Assembly: GCF_015624425.1 (NCBI RefSeq)
Contig: NZ_CP049919.1
Span: 2,852,001 to 2,916,000, forward strand
Direction of reading: 5' to 3'
DNA length: 64,000 nucleotides
Origin: Roseateles sp. DAIF2
Lineage (GTDB): Bacteria > Pseudomonadota > Gammaproteobacteria > Burkholderiales > Burkholderiaceae_C
Position numbers and translations under genes: made by a program. Positions 18,201 to 28,235 of this stretch are shown piece after piece. Numbering within the stretch: position 1 is the first letter of the stretch; each line of letters starts with the position of its first letter. The notes beneath the pieces are model-generated. The model made no database searches and was not told the DNA's origin. It saw only the letters and a list, made by a program, of their open reading frames with translations.

Positions 18201-21200
18201 CGGCGAGTTGCGCGCTGTCCAGGCCGCGCAGCGCGGCGGTGCCGATGGCACGCAGGTCATCGGTCTCCAGCGCGGCGACCTGGTCGGTCGACAGGGCCTT
18301 CAGCTGGGCCGAGCTCAGCGCGGCGGCCTGGGCGGTGCTCAGGGCGCGCACATCGTCGCTGGACAGGCCGGCGAGCTGGGCGGTGCTCAGCGAGCTGACT
18401 TGGACCGTGCTCAGCTGGCCGATCTGCTCGCTGCTCAGCGCGGCGAACTGGTCGGACGAGAAGCCGCGCAGGGTCGCGGTGGACAGGGCGCGCAGGTCAT
18501 CGCTTTCCAGCTTGACGATCTGATCAGAGGTCAGGCCGGCCATCTGGCCCGAGGTCAGCGAGGCGGCCTGGGCCGTGCTCATGCCGACGATCTGGTCCGA
18601 GGTCAGCGCGCCCAGCTGGGCGGAGCCGAGGCCGCGGAAGGCCGCGGTGCTGATCGCGCCGAAGTCGTCGCTGGTCAGGGTGCGCAGCTGGTCGGTGCCG
18701 ATCGCCGCGACCTGGGCCGAGCTCATCACGCGGAACTGGTCGGTAGTGAAGGCGTTCAGGTCATCGCTGGCCAGGCCCTTCAGCTGGGCCGAGCTCAGGC
18801 TGGCGACCTGGGCGGTGGTCAGGCTGGCGATCTGGTCGCTGGTCAGCGCGGCCAGCTGGTCGGTGCCGAACTTGGCCAGGGTGGCCGTGTTCAGCGCGCG
18901 CAGGTCGTCGCTTTCCAGCTTGGCGATCTGGTCGCTGGTCAGGCCGGCGATCTGGGCGGTGCTCAGCGAGGCCGCCTGGGCGGTGGTCAGCGCCTGGATC
19001 TGGTCGCTGCTCAGCACGCCGAGCTGGGTCGAGCTCAGGCCACGCAGGGCCGCGCTGCCGATGGCGGCGAGGTCGTCGGTGGTCAGGGTCTTGACCTGGT
19101 CGGTGCCGATCGAGGCCACCTGGGCCGAGCTCAGCGCACGGAACTGCTCGGTGGTCAACGCGTTCAGGTCGTCGCTGCGCAGGCCCGCCACCTGGGTGGA
19201 GGTCAGCGAATTCACCTGGCTGGTGGTCAGCGCGCCGATCTGGTCGGAGCCCAGCGCGGCCAACTGGTCGGTGCCAAGACCACGCAGCGCGCCGGTGTTC
19301 AGCGCGCGCAGGTCATCGGTCTCGAAGGCCGCGACCTGGGCGGTCGACAGGGCCTTCAGCTGGGCCGAGCTCAGCACCGCGGCCTGGGCCGTGGTGAGGG
19401 CGCGGATGTCGTTGCTGTCCAGGCCACCGAACTGGTTCGGCTGGGTGGCCAAGGCCGCGAACTGGGCGGTCGACAGCAGGGCGATCTGATCCGAGGTCAG
19501 GGCGGCGATCTGGTCGCTGGAGAAGCCACGCAGGGCGGCCGTCGACAGCGCACGCAGATCATCGCTTTCCAGCTTGGCGATCTGGTCGGAACCCAGGCCG
19601 GTGACTTGGGCCGAGGTCAGCGACGCCGCCTGTGCCGTGGTCAGGGCGACGATCTGGTCGCTGGTCAGCGCGCCGATCTGGCTGGAGCTCAGGCCACGCA
19701 GGCCGGCGGTGCTGATGGCCGACAGGTCATCGGTGGTCAGGGTCTTGACCTGGTCGGTGCCCAGGGCGCCGATCTGGCCGGAGTTCATCGCACGGAACTG
19801 CTCGGTCGTGAAGGCGTTCAGGTCATCGCTGCCCAGGCCCTTCAGTTGAGCCGAGGTCAGGCTGGCCACCTGGCCGGTGGTCAGGCTGGCGATCTGGTCG
19901 GAGCCCAGGGCGCCGAGCTGGTCGGTGCCGAGACCACGCAGCGCGGCGGTGTTCAAGGCACGCAGATCATCGCTTTCCAACTTGGCGATCTGGTCGGAAG
20001 TCAGACCGACCAGCTGGGCCGAGCCCAGCGAGGCGGCTTGCGCCGTGGTCAGCGCGACGATGCCGTCCGAGGTCAGGGCGCCGATCTGGCTCGACGAGAG
20101 ACCGCGCAGGCCGGCGGTGCTGATCGAGGACAGGTCGTCGGTGGTCAGGGTCTTGATCTGATCGGTGCCCAGGGCGCCGATCTGGCCCGAACTCATCGAA
20201 CGGAACTGGTCGGTGGTGAAGGCGTTCAGGTCATCGCTGGCCAGGCCGCGGATCTGGGTCGAGGTCAGCGCGTTGACCTGGTTGGTGGTCAGCGCACCCA
20301 GCTGGTCGGAGCCCAGGGCGCCGAGCTGGTCGGTACCCAGGCCACGCAGGGCGCCGGTGTTCAGCGCGCGCAGGTCATCGGTCTCGAAGGCCGCGATCTG
20401 GGCGGTGGACAGGGCCTTGAGCTGGGCCGAGGTCAGGGCCGCGGCTTGCGCCGTGGTCAGGGCACGGATGTCATTGCTGTCCAGGCCGCCGAACTGGTTC
20501 GGCAGGGTGGCCAGGGCGGCGATCTGGGCGGTCGACAGCTGGCTCAGCTGGTCGCTGGTCAGGGCGGCGATCTGGTCGCTGGAGAAGCCGCGCAGGGCCG
20601 CGGTGGACAGCGCGCGCAGGTCGTCGCTCTCCAGCTTGGCGATCTGGTCGGAACCCAGGCCGGTGACTTGGGCCGAGGTCAGCGACGCGGCCTGTGCCGT
20701 GGTCAGGGCGACGATCTGGTCGCTGGTCAGCGCGCCGATCTGGCTGGAGTTGAGACCACGCAGCGCGGCGGTGCCGATCGCGGCGAAGTCGTCGGTGGTC
20801 AGGGTCTTGACCTGGTCGGAGCCCAGGGCGCCGATCTGGCCCGAGCTCATCGCCCGGAACTGCTCGGTGGTGAAGGCGTTCAGATCATCGCTGCCCAGGC
20901 CCTTCAGTTGGGTCGAGGTCAGGCTGCTGACCTGGCCGGTCGTCAGACTGGCGAGCTGGTCGGAGGTCAGGGCGCCGAGCTGGTCGGTGCCCAGGCCACG
21001 CAGGGCCGCCGTGTTCAGGGCGCGCAGATCGTCGCTTTCCAGTTTGGCGATCTGGTCCGACCCCAGGCCCACGACCTGGGCCGAGCCCAGCGACGCGGCC
21101 TGGGCCGTCGTCAGCGCCTGGACCTGGTCGCTGGTCAGCGCGCCGATCTGGCTGGAGGTGAGGCCACGCAGGCCGGCGGTGCTGATGGCCGACAGATCGT

Positions 21201-24200
21201 CGGTCGTCAGGGTCTTGACCTGGTCGGTGCCCAGGGCGCCGATCTGGCCGGAGTTCATCGCGCGGAACTGCTCGGTCGTGAAGGCGTTCAGGTCATCGCT
21301 GCCCAGACCCTTCAGTTGCGCCGATGTCAGGCTGGCGACCTGGGCGGTGGTCAGGCTGGCGATCTGGTCGCTGGTCAGCGCAGCCAACTGGTCGGTGCCC
21401 AGACCTCGCAGCGAGGCAGTATTCAGTGCGCGCAGATCATCGCTTTCCAGCTTGGCGATCTGGTCGGAAGTCAGGCCGACCAGCTGGGCTGAGCCCAGCG
21501 AGGCAGCTTGCGCTGTGGTCAGCGCAACGATGCCGTCGGACGAGAGCGCGCCGACCTGGGTGGAGCTCAGGCCGCGCAGGCCGGCGGTGCCGATCGAGGA
21601 CAGGTCGTCGGTGGTCAGGGTCTTGATCTGATCGGTGCCCAGGGCGCCGATCTGAGCCGAGCTCATCGCGCGGAACTGGTCGGTCGTGAAGGCATTCAGA
21701 TCATCGCTGGCCAGGCCGCGGATCTGGGTCGAGGTCAGCGCATTGACCTGGTTGGTGGTCATGGCCGCCAGCTGATCGGAGCCGAGTGCGCCGAGCTGGT
21801 CGGTGCCCAGGCCGCGCAGGGCGGCGGTGTTCAGGGCGCGCAGGTCATCGGTCTCGAAGGCCGCGACCTGGGCGGTGGACAGGGCCTTCAGCTGGGCCGA
21901 GGTCAGGGCCGCGGCTTGTGCCGTGGTCAGGGCGCGGATGTCATTGCTGTCCAGACCGCCGATCTGGTTCGGCTGGGTCGCCAGCGCGGCCACCTGGGCG
22001 GTGGAGAGCTGAGCGATCTGGTCCGAGGTCAGGGCCGCGATCTGGTCGGAGCTCAGGCCGCGCAGCGCGGCGGTGGACAGGGCGCGCAGGTCGTCGCTCT
22101 CGAGCTTGACGATCTGGTCGCTGCTCAGGCCGACGATCTGGGCCGAGGTCAGGCTGGCCGCCTGAGCGGTCGTCAGCGCCTGGATCTGGTCGCTGGTCAG
22201 CGCGCCGAGCTGGCTGGACGTCAGGCCACGCAGGCCGGCGGTGCTGATGGCCGACAGGTCGTCGGTGGTCAGGGTCTTGACCTGATCGGAGCCCAAGGCA
22301 CCGATCTGGCCCGAGCTCATCGCGCGGAACTGCTCGGTCGTGAAGGCGTTCAGGTCGTCGCTGCCCAGACCCTTCAGCTGGCCGGAGGTCAGCGACACGA
22401 CCTGGCCGGTGGTCAGGCTGGCGATCTGGTCGGAACCGAGGGCGCCGAGCTGGTCGGTGCCCAGGCCGCGCAGGGCCGCGGTGTTCAGCGCACGCAGATC
22501 ATCGCTTTCCAGCTTGGCGATCTGGTCGGAACCCAGGCCGGTGACTTGAGCCGAGGTCAGCGACGCCGCCTGAGCCGTGGTCAGGGCGACGATCTGGTCG
22601 CTGGTCAGCGCGCCGATCTGGCTGGAGCTCAGGCCACGCAGGCCGGCGGTGCTGATGGCCGACAGGTCATCGGTGGTCAGGGTCTTGACCTGGTCGGTGC
22701 CCAGGGCGCCGATCTGGCCGGAGTTCATCGCGCGGAACTGCTCGGTCGTGAAGGCGTTCAGGTCATCGCTGCCCAGGCCCTTCAGCTGCGCCGAGGTCAG
22801 GCTGGCCACCTGGCCGGTGGTCAGGCTGGCGATCTGGTCGGAGCCCAGGGCGCCGAGCTGGTCGGTGCCGAGACCACGCAGCGCGGCGGTGTTCAGGGCG
22901 CGCAGATCATCGCTTTCCAGCTTGGCGATCTGGTCGGAAGTCAGGCCGACCAGCTGGGCCGAGCCCAGCGAGGCGGCTTGCGCCGTGGTCAGCGCAACGA
23001 TGCCGTCCGAGGTCAGGGCGCCGATCTGGCTCGACGAGAGACCGCGCAGGCCGGCGGTGCTGATCGAGGACAGGTCGTCGGTGGTCAGGGTCTTGATCTG
23101 ATCGGTGCCCAGGGCGCCGATCTGGCCCGAACTCATCGAACGGAACTGGTCGGTGGTGAAGGCGTTCAGGTCATCGCTGGCCAGGCCGCGGATCTGGGTC
23201 GAGGTCAGCGCGTTGACCTGGTTGGTGGTCAGCGCACCCAGCTGGTCGGAGCCCAGGGCGCCGAGCTGGTCGGTACCCAGGCCACGCAGGGCGCCGGTGT
23301 TCAGCGCGCGCAGGTCATCGGTCTCGAAGGCCGCGATCTGGGCGGTGGACAGGGCCTTGAGCTGGGCCGAGGTCAGGGCCGCGGCTTGCGCCGTGGTCAG
23401 GGCACGGATGTCATTGCTGTCCAGGCCGCCGAACTGGTTCGGCAGGGTGGCCAGGGCGGCGATCTGGGCGGTCGACAGCTGGCTCAGCTGGTCGCTGGTC
23501 AGGGCGGCGATCTGGTCGCTGGAGAAGCCGCGCAGGGCCGCGGTGGACAGCGCGCGCAGGTCGTCGCTTTCCAGCTTGGCGATCTGGTCGGAGCCCAGGC
23601 CGGTGATCTGGGCCGAGGTCAGGCTGGCCGCCTGGGCGGTCGTCAGCGCCACGATCTGGTCGCTGGTCAAGGCGCCCAGCTGGGCCGAGTTCAGGCCGCG
23701 CAGGCCGGCGGTGCTGATGGCCGACAGGTCGTCGGTCGTCAGGGTCTTGACCTGATCGGAGCCCAGGGCGCCGATCTGGCCCGAGCTCATCGCCCGGAAC
23801 TGCTCGGTCGTGAAGGCGTTCAGGTCATCGCTGCCCAGACCCTTCAGCTGGGTCGAGGTCAGGCTGGCAACCTGGCCGGTCGTCAGGCTGGCGAGCTGGT
23901 CGGAGGTCAGGGCGCCGAGCTGGTCGGTGCCCAGGCCACGCAGGGCGGCGGTGTTCAAGGCACGCAGGTCATCGCTCTCAAGCTTGGCGAGCTGGTCCGA
24001 ACCCAGGCCCACGACCTGGGCCGAGCTCAGCGAGGCGGCCTGGGCGGTGGACAGGGCCTGCACCTGGTCGCTGGTCAGCGCGCCGACCTGGGCGGAATTG
24101 AGGCCACGCAGTGCGGCGGTGCCGATCGCGGCGAAGTCGTCGGTGGTCAGGGTCTTGACCTGATCGGTGCCGAGGCCGCCGATCTGGCCGGAGTTCATCG

Positions 24201-26043
24201 CGCGGAACTGCTCGGTCGTGAAGGCATTCAGGTCATCGCTGCCCAGGCCCTTCAGCTGGCCGGTGCTCAGCGAGGCGACCTGGCTGGTCGTCAGGCTGGC
24301 GATCTGGTCGGAGCCCAGGGCGCCGAGCTGGTCGGTGCTCAGGCCGCGCAGCGCGGCGGTGTTCAGGGCGCGCAGATCGTCGCTTTCCAGCTTGGCGATC
24401 TGGTCGGAGGTCAGGCCTTGCAGCTGGGCCGAGCCCAGCGAGGCGGCCTGGGCCGTGGTCAGCGCGACGATGCCGTCGGAAGACAGCGCGCCCAGCTGGG
24501 CCGAGTTCAGGCCGCGCAGGCCGGTGGTGCTGATCGAGGACAGGTCGTCGGTCGTCAGCGTCTTGATCTGGTCGGTGCCCAGGGCCGCGACCTGGCCCGA
24601 GCTCATCGCGCGGAACTGGTCGGTCGTGAAGGCGTTCAGGTCGTCGCTGGACAGGCCGCGCAGCTGGGACGAGCTCAGCGCATTGACCTGGTTGGTGGTC
24701 AGGCTGGCGAGCTGGTCGGAGGTGAGGGCGCCCAGCTGGTCGGTGCTCAGGCCGCGCAGCGCGGCGGTGTTCAGCGCGCGCAGATCGTCGCTTTCCAGCT
24801 TGGCGATCTGGTCGCTGCTCAGGCCGACGGCCTGGGCCGAGGTCAGGCTGGCGGCCTGGGCGGTCGTCAGCGCCTGGATCTGGTCGCTGGTCAGCGCGCC
24901 GATCTGGCTGGAGGACAGGCCGCGCAGCGCGGCGGTGCCGATGGCGGTCAGGTCGTCGCTGGTCAGGGTCTTCAGCTGGTCGGTGCCGATGGCGCCGATC
25001 TGGGCCGAGTTGAACAGGCGGAACTGGTCGGTGGTGAAAGCGTTCAGGTCGTCGCTGGCCAGGCCCTTGATCTGGGCGGTGGTCAGGGATACGACCTGGT
25101 TGGTACCGAGCTGGCCGATCTGGTCGCTGCTCAGGGCACCCAGCTGGTCGCTGGAGAGGGCGCGCACCGCGCCGGTGTTCAGGGCGCGCAGGTCATCGCT
25201 TTCCAGCTTGGCGATCTGGTCGGTGCGCAGGCCCAGCACCTGGGCCGAACTCAGCGTGGCGGCCTGGGCCGTGGTCAGCGCGACGATCTGGTCGGTCGTC
25301 AGCGCGGCGATCTGGGCCGAGGTCAGGCCGCGCAGCGCGCCGGTGGAGATGGCGGCCAGGTCGTCGGTCGTGACGGCCTTCAGCTGGTCGGTGCTCAGGG
25401 CGGCGATCTGGGCCGAGTTCAGCACGCGGAACTGGTCGCTGGTCAGCGCGTTCAGGTCGTCGCTGGCCAGGCTCTTGACCTGGGAGGTGGTCAGCGCGCC
25501 GACCTGGTTGCTGCTCAGCGCGGCGATCTGGTCGGAGCCCAGCGCACCCAGCTGGTCGCTGGAGAGGGCGCGCAGCGCGCCGGTGTTCAGGGCGCGCAGG
25601 TCGTCGCTTTCCAGCTTGGCGATCTGGTCGGTGCGCAGGCCGCCCATCTGGGAAGAGCTGAAGCCGCGGAACTGGTCGCTGCTCAGCGCGTTCAGGTCAT
25701 CGGTGCCGAGGCCGCCGATCTGGGTGGTGGTCAGCGCGCCGATCTGGCCGGTGTGCAGGGCGCCCAGTTGGTCGGAGTTCATCGCGCCGAGCTTGTCGGT
25801 CGACAGGGCGCGGATCGCGGCCGTGTTGAAGGCGCGGATGTCCTCGCTCTGGAACTTGGCGATCTGGTCGCTGGACAGGGCGTTGATCGCGAAGGTGCCC
25901 AGCGAGAAGGCCTGGCGCGTGGTCAGCGCGGCGATCTGGTCGGAACTGAAGGCGGCCCAATCCTCCGTGGTGAGCTTGGCCAGGGTCTGGGTGGTCAGCG
26001 CAGCGATCTGAGCTGTCGAAAGATTCGGGATCAAAGAGGCCAT
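15256..26043 (-). CDS. Giant octapeptide-repeat protein with C-terminal Ca-binding module, probable type I secretion substrate
   Basis: This 3595-residue protein starts at ATG 26043. From residue 3 to about 3358 it is an array of about 420 octads of pattern L-[ST]-[ST]-x-Q/D-[ILV]-x-[AGS], for example LTSDQIAA and LTTAQVAS. Every seventeenth octad or so the series restarts with a [13 protein letters not shown] pair. I see no Cys, and aromatic residues are rare. There is no signal peptide and no separate N-terminal domain. Residues about 3363-3530 form a Ca-binding module: [32 protein letters not shown], then EF-hand-like loops [12 protein letters not shown] and [12 protein letters not shown]. 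This module is common near the C-terminus of large type I secretion substrates. The last 65 residues are a Gly/Pro/Asp-rich tail that may hold the secretion signal. The likely role is surface layer, adhesin or matrix protein; this is inferred from secretion context, not homology I can verify. Confidence 0.85.
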   Translation of the reverse strand: MASLIPNLSTAQIAALTTQTLAKLTTEDWAAFSSDQIAALTTRQAFSLGTFAINALSSDQIAKFQSEDIRAFNTAAIRALSTDKLGAMNSDQLGALHTGQIGALTTTQIGGLGTDDLNALSSDQFRGFSSSQMGGLRTDQIAKLESDDLRALNTGALRALSSDQLGALGSDQIAALSSNQVGALTTSQVKSLASDDLNALTSDQFRVLNSAQIAALSTDQLKAVTTDDLAAISTGALRGLTSAQIAALTTDQIVALTTAQAATLSSAQVLGLRTDQIAKLESDDLRALNTGAVRALSSDQLGALSSDQIGQLGTNQVVSLTTAQIKGLASDDLNAFTTDQFRLFNSAQIGAIGTDQLKTLTSDDLTAIGTAALRGLSSSQIGALTSDQIQALTTAQAASLTSAQAVGLSSDQIAKLESDDLRALNTAALRGLSTDQLGALTSDQLASLTTNQVNALSSSQLRGLSSDDLNAFTTDQFRAMSSGQVAALGTDQIKTLTTDDLSSISTTGLRGLNSAQLGALSSDGIVALTTAQAASLGSAQLQGLTSDQIAKLESDDLRALNTAALRGLSTDQLGALGSDQIASLTTSQVASLSTGQLKGLGSDDLNAFTTEQFRAMNSGQIGGLGTDQVKTLTTDDFAAIGTAALRGLNSAQVGALTSDQVQALSTAQAASLSSAQVVGLGSDQLAKLESDDLRALNTAALRGLGTDQLGALTSDQLASLTTGQVASLTSTQLKGLGSDDLNAFTTEQFRAMSSGQIGALGSDQVKTLTTDDLSAISTAGLRGLNSAQLGALTSDQIVALTTAQAASLTSAQITGLGSDQIAKLESDDLRALSTAALRGFSSDQIAALTSDQLSQLSTAQIAALATLPNQFGGLDSNDIRALTTAQAAALTSAQLKALSTAQIAAFETDDLRALNTGALRGLGTDQLGALGSDQLGALTTNQVNALTSTQIRGLASDDLNAFTTDQFRSMSSGQIGALGTDQIKTLTTDDLSSISTAGLRGLSSSQIGALTSDGIVALTTAQAASLGSAQLVGLTSDQIAKLESDDLRALNTAALRGLGTDQLGALGSDQIASLTTGQVASLTSAQLKGLGSDDLNAFTTEQFRAMNSGQIGALGTDQVKTLTTDDLSAISTAGLRGLSSSQIGALTSDQIVALTTAQAASLTSAQVTGLGSDQIAKLESDDLRALNTAALRGLGTDQLGALGSDQIASLTTGQVVSLTSGQLKGLGSDDLNAFTTEQFRAMSSGQIGALGSDQVKTLTTDDLSAISTAGLRGLTSSQLGALTSDQIQALTTAQAASLTSAQIVGLSSDQIVKLESDDLRALSTAALRGLSSDQIAALTSDQIAQLSTAQVAALATQPNQIGGLDSNDIRALTTAQAAALTSAQLKALSTAQVAAFETDDLRALNTAALRGLGTDQLGALGSDQLAAMTTNQVNALTSTQIRGLASDDLNAFTTDQFRAMSSAQIGALGTDQIKTLTTDDLSSIGTAGLRGLSSTQVGALSSDGIVALTTAQAASLGSAQLVGLTSDQIAKLESDDLRALNTASLRGLGTDQLAALTSDQIASLTTAQVASLTSAQLKGLGSDDLNAFTTEQFRAMNSGQIGALGTDQVKTLTTDDLSAISTAGLRGLTSSQIGALTSDQVQALTTAQAASLGSAQVVGLGSDQIAKLESDDLRALNTAALRGLGTDQLGALTSDQLASLTTGQVSSLTSTQLKGLGSDDLNAFTTEQFRAMSSGQIGALGSDQVKTLTTDDFAAIGTAALRGLNSSQIGALTSDQIVALTTAQAASLTSAQVTGLGSDQIAKLESDDLRALSTAALRGFSSDQIAALTSDQLSQLSTAQIAALATLPNQFGGLDSNDIRALTTAQAAALTSAQLKALSTAQIAAFETDDLRALNTGALRGLGTDQLGALGSDQLGALTTNQVNALTSTQIRGLASDDLNAFTTDQFRSMSSGQIGALGTDQIKTLTTDDLSSISTAGLRGLSSSQIGALTSDGIVALTTAQAASLGSAQLVGLTSDQIAKLESDDLRALNTAALRGLGTDQLGALGSDQIASLTTGQVASLTSAQLKGLGSDDLNAFTTEQFRAMNSGQIGALGTDQVKTLTTDDLSAISTAGLRGLSSSQIGALTSDQIVALTTAQAASLTSAQVTGLGSDQIAKLESDDLRALSTAALRGFSSDQIAALTSDQIALLSTAQFAALATQPNQFGGLDSNDIRALTTAQAAVLSSAQLKALSTAQVAAFETDDLRALNTGALRGLGTDQLAALGSDQIGALTTSQVNSLTSTQVAGLRSDDLNALTTEQFRALSSAQVASIGTDQVKTLTTDDLAAIGSAALRGLSSTQLGVLSSDQIQALTTAQAASLSTAQIAGLTSDQIAKLESDDLRALNTATLAKFGTDQLAALTSDQIASLTTAQVASLSSAQLKGLASDDLNAFTTDQFRVMSSAQVAAIGTDQLRTLTSDDFGAISTAAFRGLGSAQLGALTSDQIVGMSTAQAASLTSGQMAGLTSDQIVKLESDDLRALSTATLRGFSSDQFAALSSEQIGQLSTVQVSSLSTAQLAGLSSDDVRALSTAQAAALSSAQLKALSTDQVAALETDDLRAIGTAALRGLDSAQLAALNSDQIGALSTGQVNALTTTQIAGLRSDDLNALRTDQFAALGSAQIAAIGTDQVKTLTTDDLAAIGSVALRGLSSTQLGVLNSDQIQALTTAQAATLSSAQIAGLTSDQITKLESDDLRALSTAALSKFSTDQLAALTSDQIGQLTTAQVASLTSAQLKGLASDDLNAFTTEQFRALGSAQVAALGTDQVKTLTTDDLSAISTAGLRGLSSAQLGALSSDGIVALTTAQVASLGSAQVIGLGSDQIAKIESDDLRALSTAALRGLSSDQFAALSSDQIGHLSTLQVASLSTGQIAGLASDDLNAFTTEQFAALGSAQIAALSTDRIKTLTTDDLSAIGTAALRGLSSAQLGVLGTDQIVALTTNQVASLSTAQVAGLTSDQIAKIESDDLRALSTAALSKLGTDQFAALTSEQISLLTGQQVSAITSAQIAAMGSDDLNAMTTDQFARFTSVQVAGISTDMMAALQTDDLRALSLFAVRGLSSAQLNALTSDEVGSLTALQVQALGTSQLANWATEDVQALTSGQIAGFSSAQIGALTSDQIKTFATDELQALSTAAIRGLASEDLVALNSDQIAALTTAQVATLSSAQIAGIEAADIDNMGTAQIHALSTAALRALSTDQFSALTSDQIGALSSAQIGALRTDQIVLMATDEIAALGTAQVASFSSASISVLSTDQFRQLGSDDIKALTTSQIAGLTTDQIRSLTSDQLDGLESQDITAMSMDQAFAFTSDQVQSLSDEQFNAYVITSPIVLDLDGNGISTRSAAQGVNFDLNGNGTVNRWGWVGGNDGLLVMDRNGDGKINDGRELFGSGTVLASGHQRADGFTALREQDSNHDGKITDADAHFRDLRVWVDANHDGKTDAGELKTLGELGVTELNLSAQVGKEVDNGNLLGLVSDYKTADGKTHAMTDVWFAKDTSVAPTKVELSLGDVLAGPTGNLLGGAPVGGASTQPPATPQASHLLIGKRPEDDDASKITPLI
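19561..20640 (-). repeat. Near-identical internal duplication, copy A (partner 22501-23580)
   Basis: Compared line by line with 22501-23580, offset exactly 2940 bp, I count 11 differences in 1080 bases. Bases 20057-20628 are identical to 22997-23568. This is far closer than other octads are to each other and indicates recent duplication or gene conversion inside the giant gene. Confidence 0.88.
22501..23580 (-). repeat. Near-identical internal duplication, copy B (partner 19561-20640)
   Basis: Partner of the segment at 19561-20640. A third, more diverged copy lies midway, near 21031-22110, at 1470-bp spacing, so the duplicated region spans two 490-residue super-repeats. Confidence 0.88.
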
Positions 26044-26606
26044 GGTTCGCTCACTACTTGTTTATTGCTGGTTCGCCCCGACTGCTCAGAGACGGCTGGT
26101 TTGTTCAGTCCGGACCGGGCGGTTCTACGCAGCCCGGCAAGGTTACTGGTGTTCCTTCGCAGCGACCGCTTTTCGCATCGGGTCGGTCGCACGGCCCCGC
26201 CGTAATCGAGAAAAACTGCCCAGGCGCAGAGCTCCGCGGGCGCCCATCCGCGGGGGACGGGGGCCGACAAAAGCCTTGCACTTGGATCGTTTTTTCGGTG
26301 TCTGCGCGCCAAACTTGAGGCGCGGCAGGGGATGGCACCCGGCGCCGCGGGGCGACAGGCGGACGGCGGCGCTGGGGGCTGCCACCGGGTCATGGCTGGA
26401 AATCCTGCCCGGGCGGAACTGCCGGGCGGTGGGGAAGGCTCATGCCAAATCCATCACGGCTGAATGATGGCGGGATGCTAGGGGCGGGGCGCTATCGGCA
26501 ATCGCGGCAAAAACTGGAGCATTTGTTGCCTAATTAATTTATGGGCCGACACATGCGGGCTGTGTAATGCGGCATCGCCCAGTCCAAGGGATGCGAGCGT
26601 TCGCCC
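26044..26606. promoter_or_regulatory. 563-bp divergent intergenic region, giant gene leader and glycosyltransferase promoter
   Basis: No credible gene is found here; short open frames on both strands have no family features. A 7-bp inverted repeat (GCGACCG at 26162-26168 with CGGTCGC at 26184-26190) and a repeated CCGCGG pair (26233-26238, 26248-26253) lie on the giant-gene side and may fold in its leader RNA. Bases 26519-26545 are AT-rich (TTGTTG then TAATTAATTTAT) in a GC-rich surrounding, the likeliest promoter area. I could not fix convincing -35/-10 pairs. Confidence 0.45.
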
Positions 26607-27563
26607 ATGCAAATCACCACCCTGATCCCCGCCTACAAGACCAAATACATGGCGGAGCTGCTGACCGGGCTGCGCACCCAGTCGCGCCTCTGCGACCGCA
26701 TCATCGTCTCCGACGACAGCCCGAACGGCGAGTTCGGCGAGCTGCTGGCCTCGCCGGCGATGGCCCGGCTGCGCGGCCGCCTGCCGATCGAGCTGGTGCG
26801 CGGGCCGCGCGCCGGCGCCTACGAGAATTTCAAGCACCTGATCCGGCTCTGGGGCGGCAGTACCGAGCTGGGCCATCTGCTGCTGGATGACGACATCCTC
26901 TACCCGGACTTCTTCGACCGGCACCTGGAAGCCCATGCGCGCGGCCGCTTCGGCGCCAGCATCAGTGCGCGCTGGAACGCCAACGAACAGGGTCAGCCGA
27001 TCGAGGGCATGCCGATCCCGCCGGGCGTCTGGCGTGCCGAGCAGCGCATGCTGGCGCTGGATGCCAGCGCGATGTTCGCCAGCACCGTGCCGCTGTGCCA
27101 GAACTGGTTCGGCGAGTTCTCCAACTGCCTGTTCCGCCGCGAGCATGCGGAGCTGCTGTTCACGCATGAGTTTGCCGGCGTCTCCTACGCGGGGCTGTGG
27201 GACCTGGGCTTCTTCCTGGATGTCAGCCTGCGCGAGCCGGTGGCCTATCTGCAGGAGCGGCTGGGCGCTTTCCGCACCGGTGGCGAGGGCCATTCGGCCC
27301 AGTTCTTCGGCAAACACATGAAGGCCGCGCACCTGGGCTATGCGGCGCTGGCGCGCGGCGCCCACAAGCTGGGCCGGCTGGATGAGGCGGCGGCGCGCCA
27401 GTGTTATCAGGGCATCGCGCTGGCGCTGCAGCAGCGCTATGCCGAGCAGCCCGACATGGTGCCCTTCGCGGGCCTGCTGGCGCGGCTGGCGGGCGGCGAT
27501 GCCGAGGCCGGGCCGCTGTTCGAGGCGGCCTGGGGCGATTTCCTGCGCCTGCACCAGTTCTGA
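26607..27563 (+). CDS. Family 2-like (GT-A) glycosyltransferase
   Basis: This 318-residue protein has a GT-A nucleotide-sugar fold. The start MQITTLIPAYK and VSDDSPNGEF (about 33-42) form the nucleotide-binding edge, and LLLDDDILYPDFF (about 91-103) carries the metal-binding DxD. A mid-region with NWFGEFSNCLFRREH and GLWDLGFF resembles acceptor-side elements. It has no membrane segment or signal peptide, so it is a cytoplasmic transferase. First of three closely spaced plus-strand genes (12-base gap, then a four-base overlap), so it is probably co-transcribed with the acyltransferase and the fused transferase. Substrate unknown. Confidence 0.82.
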   Translation: MQITTLIPAYKTKYMAELLTGLRTQSRLCDRIIVSDDSPNGEFGELLASPAMARLRGRLPIELVRGPRAGAYENFKHLIRLWGGSTELGHLLLDDDILYPDFFDRHLEAHARGRFGASISARWNANEQGQPIEGMPIPPGVWRAEQRMLALDASAMFASTVPLCQNWFGEFSNCLFRREHAELLFTHEFAGVSYAGLWDLGFFLDVSLREPVAYLQERLGAFRTGGEGHSAQFFGKHMKAAHLGYAALARGAHKLGRLDEAAARQCYQGIALALQQRYAEQPDMVPFAGLLARLAGGDAEAGPLFEAAWGDFLRLHQF

Positions 27564-27575
27564 GGCGGGCCTGGC

Positions 27576-28235
27576 ATGCAACAACGTTTCGAACGCCTGC
27601 GCGCCGCGATCGGCCGCAGCAACCCCTTTGAGCTGGACCATTGGGTGCGGCTGCTGCTGGTGCACTACTTCTTCCATGTCTCGGACCGCACGCGCATCGA
27701 GATCTTCGGCGAGGGCCAGCGTCTGCTGAACCTGCTGACGCCGACCCATTTCAAGGGCCAGGGTCGGCTGCGGCTGGCGAGCACGGCGGTGTTCGGCGTG
27801 CCACGCTCGCCGGGCAGCTACGGCGCCAGCTATGTCGAGGCGCGCACGCCGGACTCGCTGATCGAGATCGGGCCGGACACGGTGTTCAACAACCGCTGCG
27901 TGCTGATCTCCGAGGGCGCGGCGATCCGTTTCGGCGCGCGCTGCCTGATCGGGCCGGAGCTGCATGTGATGGACAGCAACTCGCACGACCTGGTGCTCGA
28001 GCGGCGCCGCCAGCCCGATCCGCGGCCGGCGGCGGTGGAGATCGGCGACGATGTCTTCATCGGTTCGCGCGTCACGATCCTGAAGGGCGCGAAGATCGGC
28101 GCCGGCTCGGTGATCGCGGCCGGCGCGGTCGTGCCGCCCGGCTTCGAGGCGCCGCCCCTGAGCATCATTGCCGGCAACCCGGCGGCCGTGATCGGCCGCG
28201 CGAAGACGCAGCAAGAGGAAGGCAAGTCTGCATGA
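27576..28235 (+). CDS. Left-handed beta-helix acyl/acetyltransferase
   Basis: This 219-residue protein has a C-terminal hexapeptide-repeat helix (about residues 95-205: IEIGPDTVFNN, IGPELHVMDSNSHD, IGDDVFIGSRVTILKGAKIGAG), typical of WecH/LacA/WbbJ-type O-acetyltransferases. His in the MDSNSHD segment is the likely catalytic base. The N-terminal 90 residues (RSNPFELDHWVRLLLVHYFF) are not part of the helix and are unrecognised. The stop overlaps the next start as ATGA. It probably O-acetylates a sugar of the same glycan built by its neighbours. Confidence 0.8.
   Translation: MQQRFERLRAAIGRSNPFELDHWVRLLLVHYFFHVSDRTRIEIFGEGQRLLNLLTPTHFKGQGRLRLASTAVFGVPRSPGSYGASYVEARTPDSLIEIGPDTVFNNRCVLISEGAAIRFGARCLIGPELHVMDSNSHDLVLERRRQPDPRPAAVEIGDDVFIGSRVTILKGAKIGAGSVIAAGAVVPPGFEAPPLSIIAGNPAAVIGRAKTQQEEGKSA

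Larger units (their letters stand above)
15970..26037 (-). repeat. 24-bp (8-codon) tandem repeat array, about 420 units, with 408-bp and 1470-bp higher-order periods
   Basis: The coding sequence repeats every 24 bases. Seventeen octads make one module of 136 residues (408 bp): starting at [16 protein letters not shown], the next such pair follows exactly 17 octads later. In the middle of the gene a 27-unit module (26 octads plus one decad) and two 17-unit modules make a super-repeat of 490 residues (1470 bp). All unit lengths keep the reading frame, so unequal recombination would change length without breaking the gene. Confidence 0.9.

Noticed and set aside
15970..26037. CRISPR-like array of short direct repeats
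   Set aside because: The 24-bp units are contiguous, coding and degenerate at third positions, with no unique spacers and no cas genes.
15316..26205. Long plus-strand open frames (about 2058 and 1565 residues) across the giant gene
   Set aside because: They are reverse shadows of the 24-bp repeat array: no start context, Gly/Arg/Gln-rich with no domains, while the minus strand gives a clean octad protein with a Ca-binding C-terminus.
26380..26410. Sigma-54-like TGGC/TGC motif upstream of the glycosyltransferase
   Set aside because: Spacing between the GG and GC elements is one base too long, so I did not call it.
26042..26467. Small open frames of 70-141 residues in the divergent intergenic region
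   Set aside because: Overlapping frames on both strands, no ribosome sites, no recognisable features; a regulatory region is the simpler reading.
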